Shown here piece by piece: positions 63,580 through 64,000 of a stretch of 64,000 nucleotides of DNA; positions within the stretch are counted from its first letter, which is position 1, and every line of letters begins with the position of its first letter. The notes below the pieces were generated by a model that worked only from the letters and a program-made list of their open reading frames with translations, was not told where the DNA came from and did no database searches. The translations under genes and the position numbers were made by a program. This DNA is from Amaurobius ferox (taxonomy: Eukaryota > Arthropoda > Arachnida > Araneae > Amaurobiidae): contig OX578137.1 in the NCBI GenBank assembly GCA_951213105.1, forward strand, positions 55,489,236 to 55,553,235, written 5' to 3'.

Positions 63580-64000
63580 TTGGTGGAAAAAATATCGGCT
63601 GAATAATGCTATCTCTATGGAAGGTTTGACGACATTTTCGTCCATTTAGCGACATTTTAAAAAATCGCCAAATGTATCGCCAAGTGGTACTGTCGAACTG
63701 GCAGTACCACATGGCGACAAATTGACGAAATATCATCACAATGCTATCCCCTTAAAAACACAATTTCATTTATTAGGCACAATTTTATCAATTTCATGAT
63801 ATTTTTATGGATTTACAAACATTTTTATCAATTTGGTGACATTTTAAAAATTCGCTAAATATATTACTAAGTAGGACGGACAGACAAATGCTACCTAAAC
63901 ATCAATTCAGTACTTCCTTCTAAAAAAACAAAATTGATTCCATTGACTTAGCGTCGTTTTTATCAATTTGGGGATATTTCCGTCATTTGACAACGTTTAA
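63580..64000 (-). repeat. GGCGA/TCGCC field related to the GT-hairpin family
   Basis: Repeated TTAGCGACATTTT/ATCGCCAAAT-type blocks in both orientations. They include an 11-bp hairpin TGGTACTGTCG..ACTGGCAGTACCA (about 63686-63710). It resembles the inner field of copies A-H but lacks their ends and runs off the window. Confidence 0.5.

Overview
The window looks like a stretch of arthropod, most likely spider (or other arachnid), nuclear genome. It is AT-rich, has long introns, five Kunitz/BPTI exons on the minus strand, and roughly half of it is recognisable transposon and satellite sequence. The organism call is an inference from this overall character; no marker gene is present.

Host genes (all minus strand). 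Splicing by eye gives two complete paralogous genes for secreted proteins with two Kunitz domains. Gene A spans 11531 to 1983 and gene B spans 46691 to 22398. Each has four coding exons: a 58-nt signal-peptide exon, one exon per Kunitz domain, and a 26-nt terminal exon. Every intron is phase 1. The first-domain exons (6915-7097 and 29039-29257) have the usual 15 residues between Cys2 and Cys3, while the second-domain exons (2152-2382 and 25331-25558) have 13, so the genes look like an old tandem duplication. A fifth Kunitz exon at 61720-61926 marks a third, only partly visible gene. Two duplicated cassette-like exons (49254-49326 and 50460-50501) lie upstream of gene B. Gene B also has a furin-like RIKR site before its first domain and a Tyr/Asp-rich linker before its second.

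Mobile DNA fills the introns and spacers. In gene A there are a hAT deletion derivative with a perfect 8-bp target duplication (4929-6560), a mariner/Tc1-type element with ~250-bp inverted repeats (7342-9158), a smaller mariner derivative (9215-9972) and a tRNA-derived SINE (about 2625-2900). In gene B there are a pogo/Tigger-like element (about 25720-28380), a second SINE family (29556-30690) and a Ty3/gypsy retrotransposon (about 34303-40430). The retrotransposon has intact gag and pol, a textbook -1 slippery heptamer and a leader of tandem units that each carry a primer-binding-like box. A second hAT copy (41098-43179) carries a nested non-LTR fragment.

The commonest repeat is a ~0.9-kb family with a terminal hairpin, an internal GT microsatellite and GGCGA/TCGCC blocks (copies A-H between 15.5 and 59.1 kb). 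Its architecture suggests a Helentron-associated (DINE/HINE-like) non-autonomous element. Satellite-like arrays are also present: 412-bp units at the left edge, 20-bp units at 49.9-50.3 kb, ~293-bp units at 51.0-54.6 kb, and ~146-bp units at 56.4-56.8 kb.

No rRNA, functional tRNA gene or CRISPR array is seen. Coordinates of splice sites and repeat ends were read by eye.
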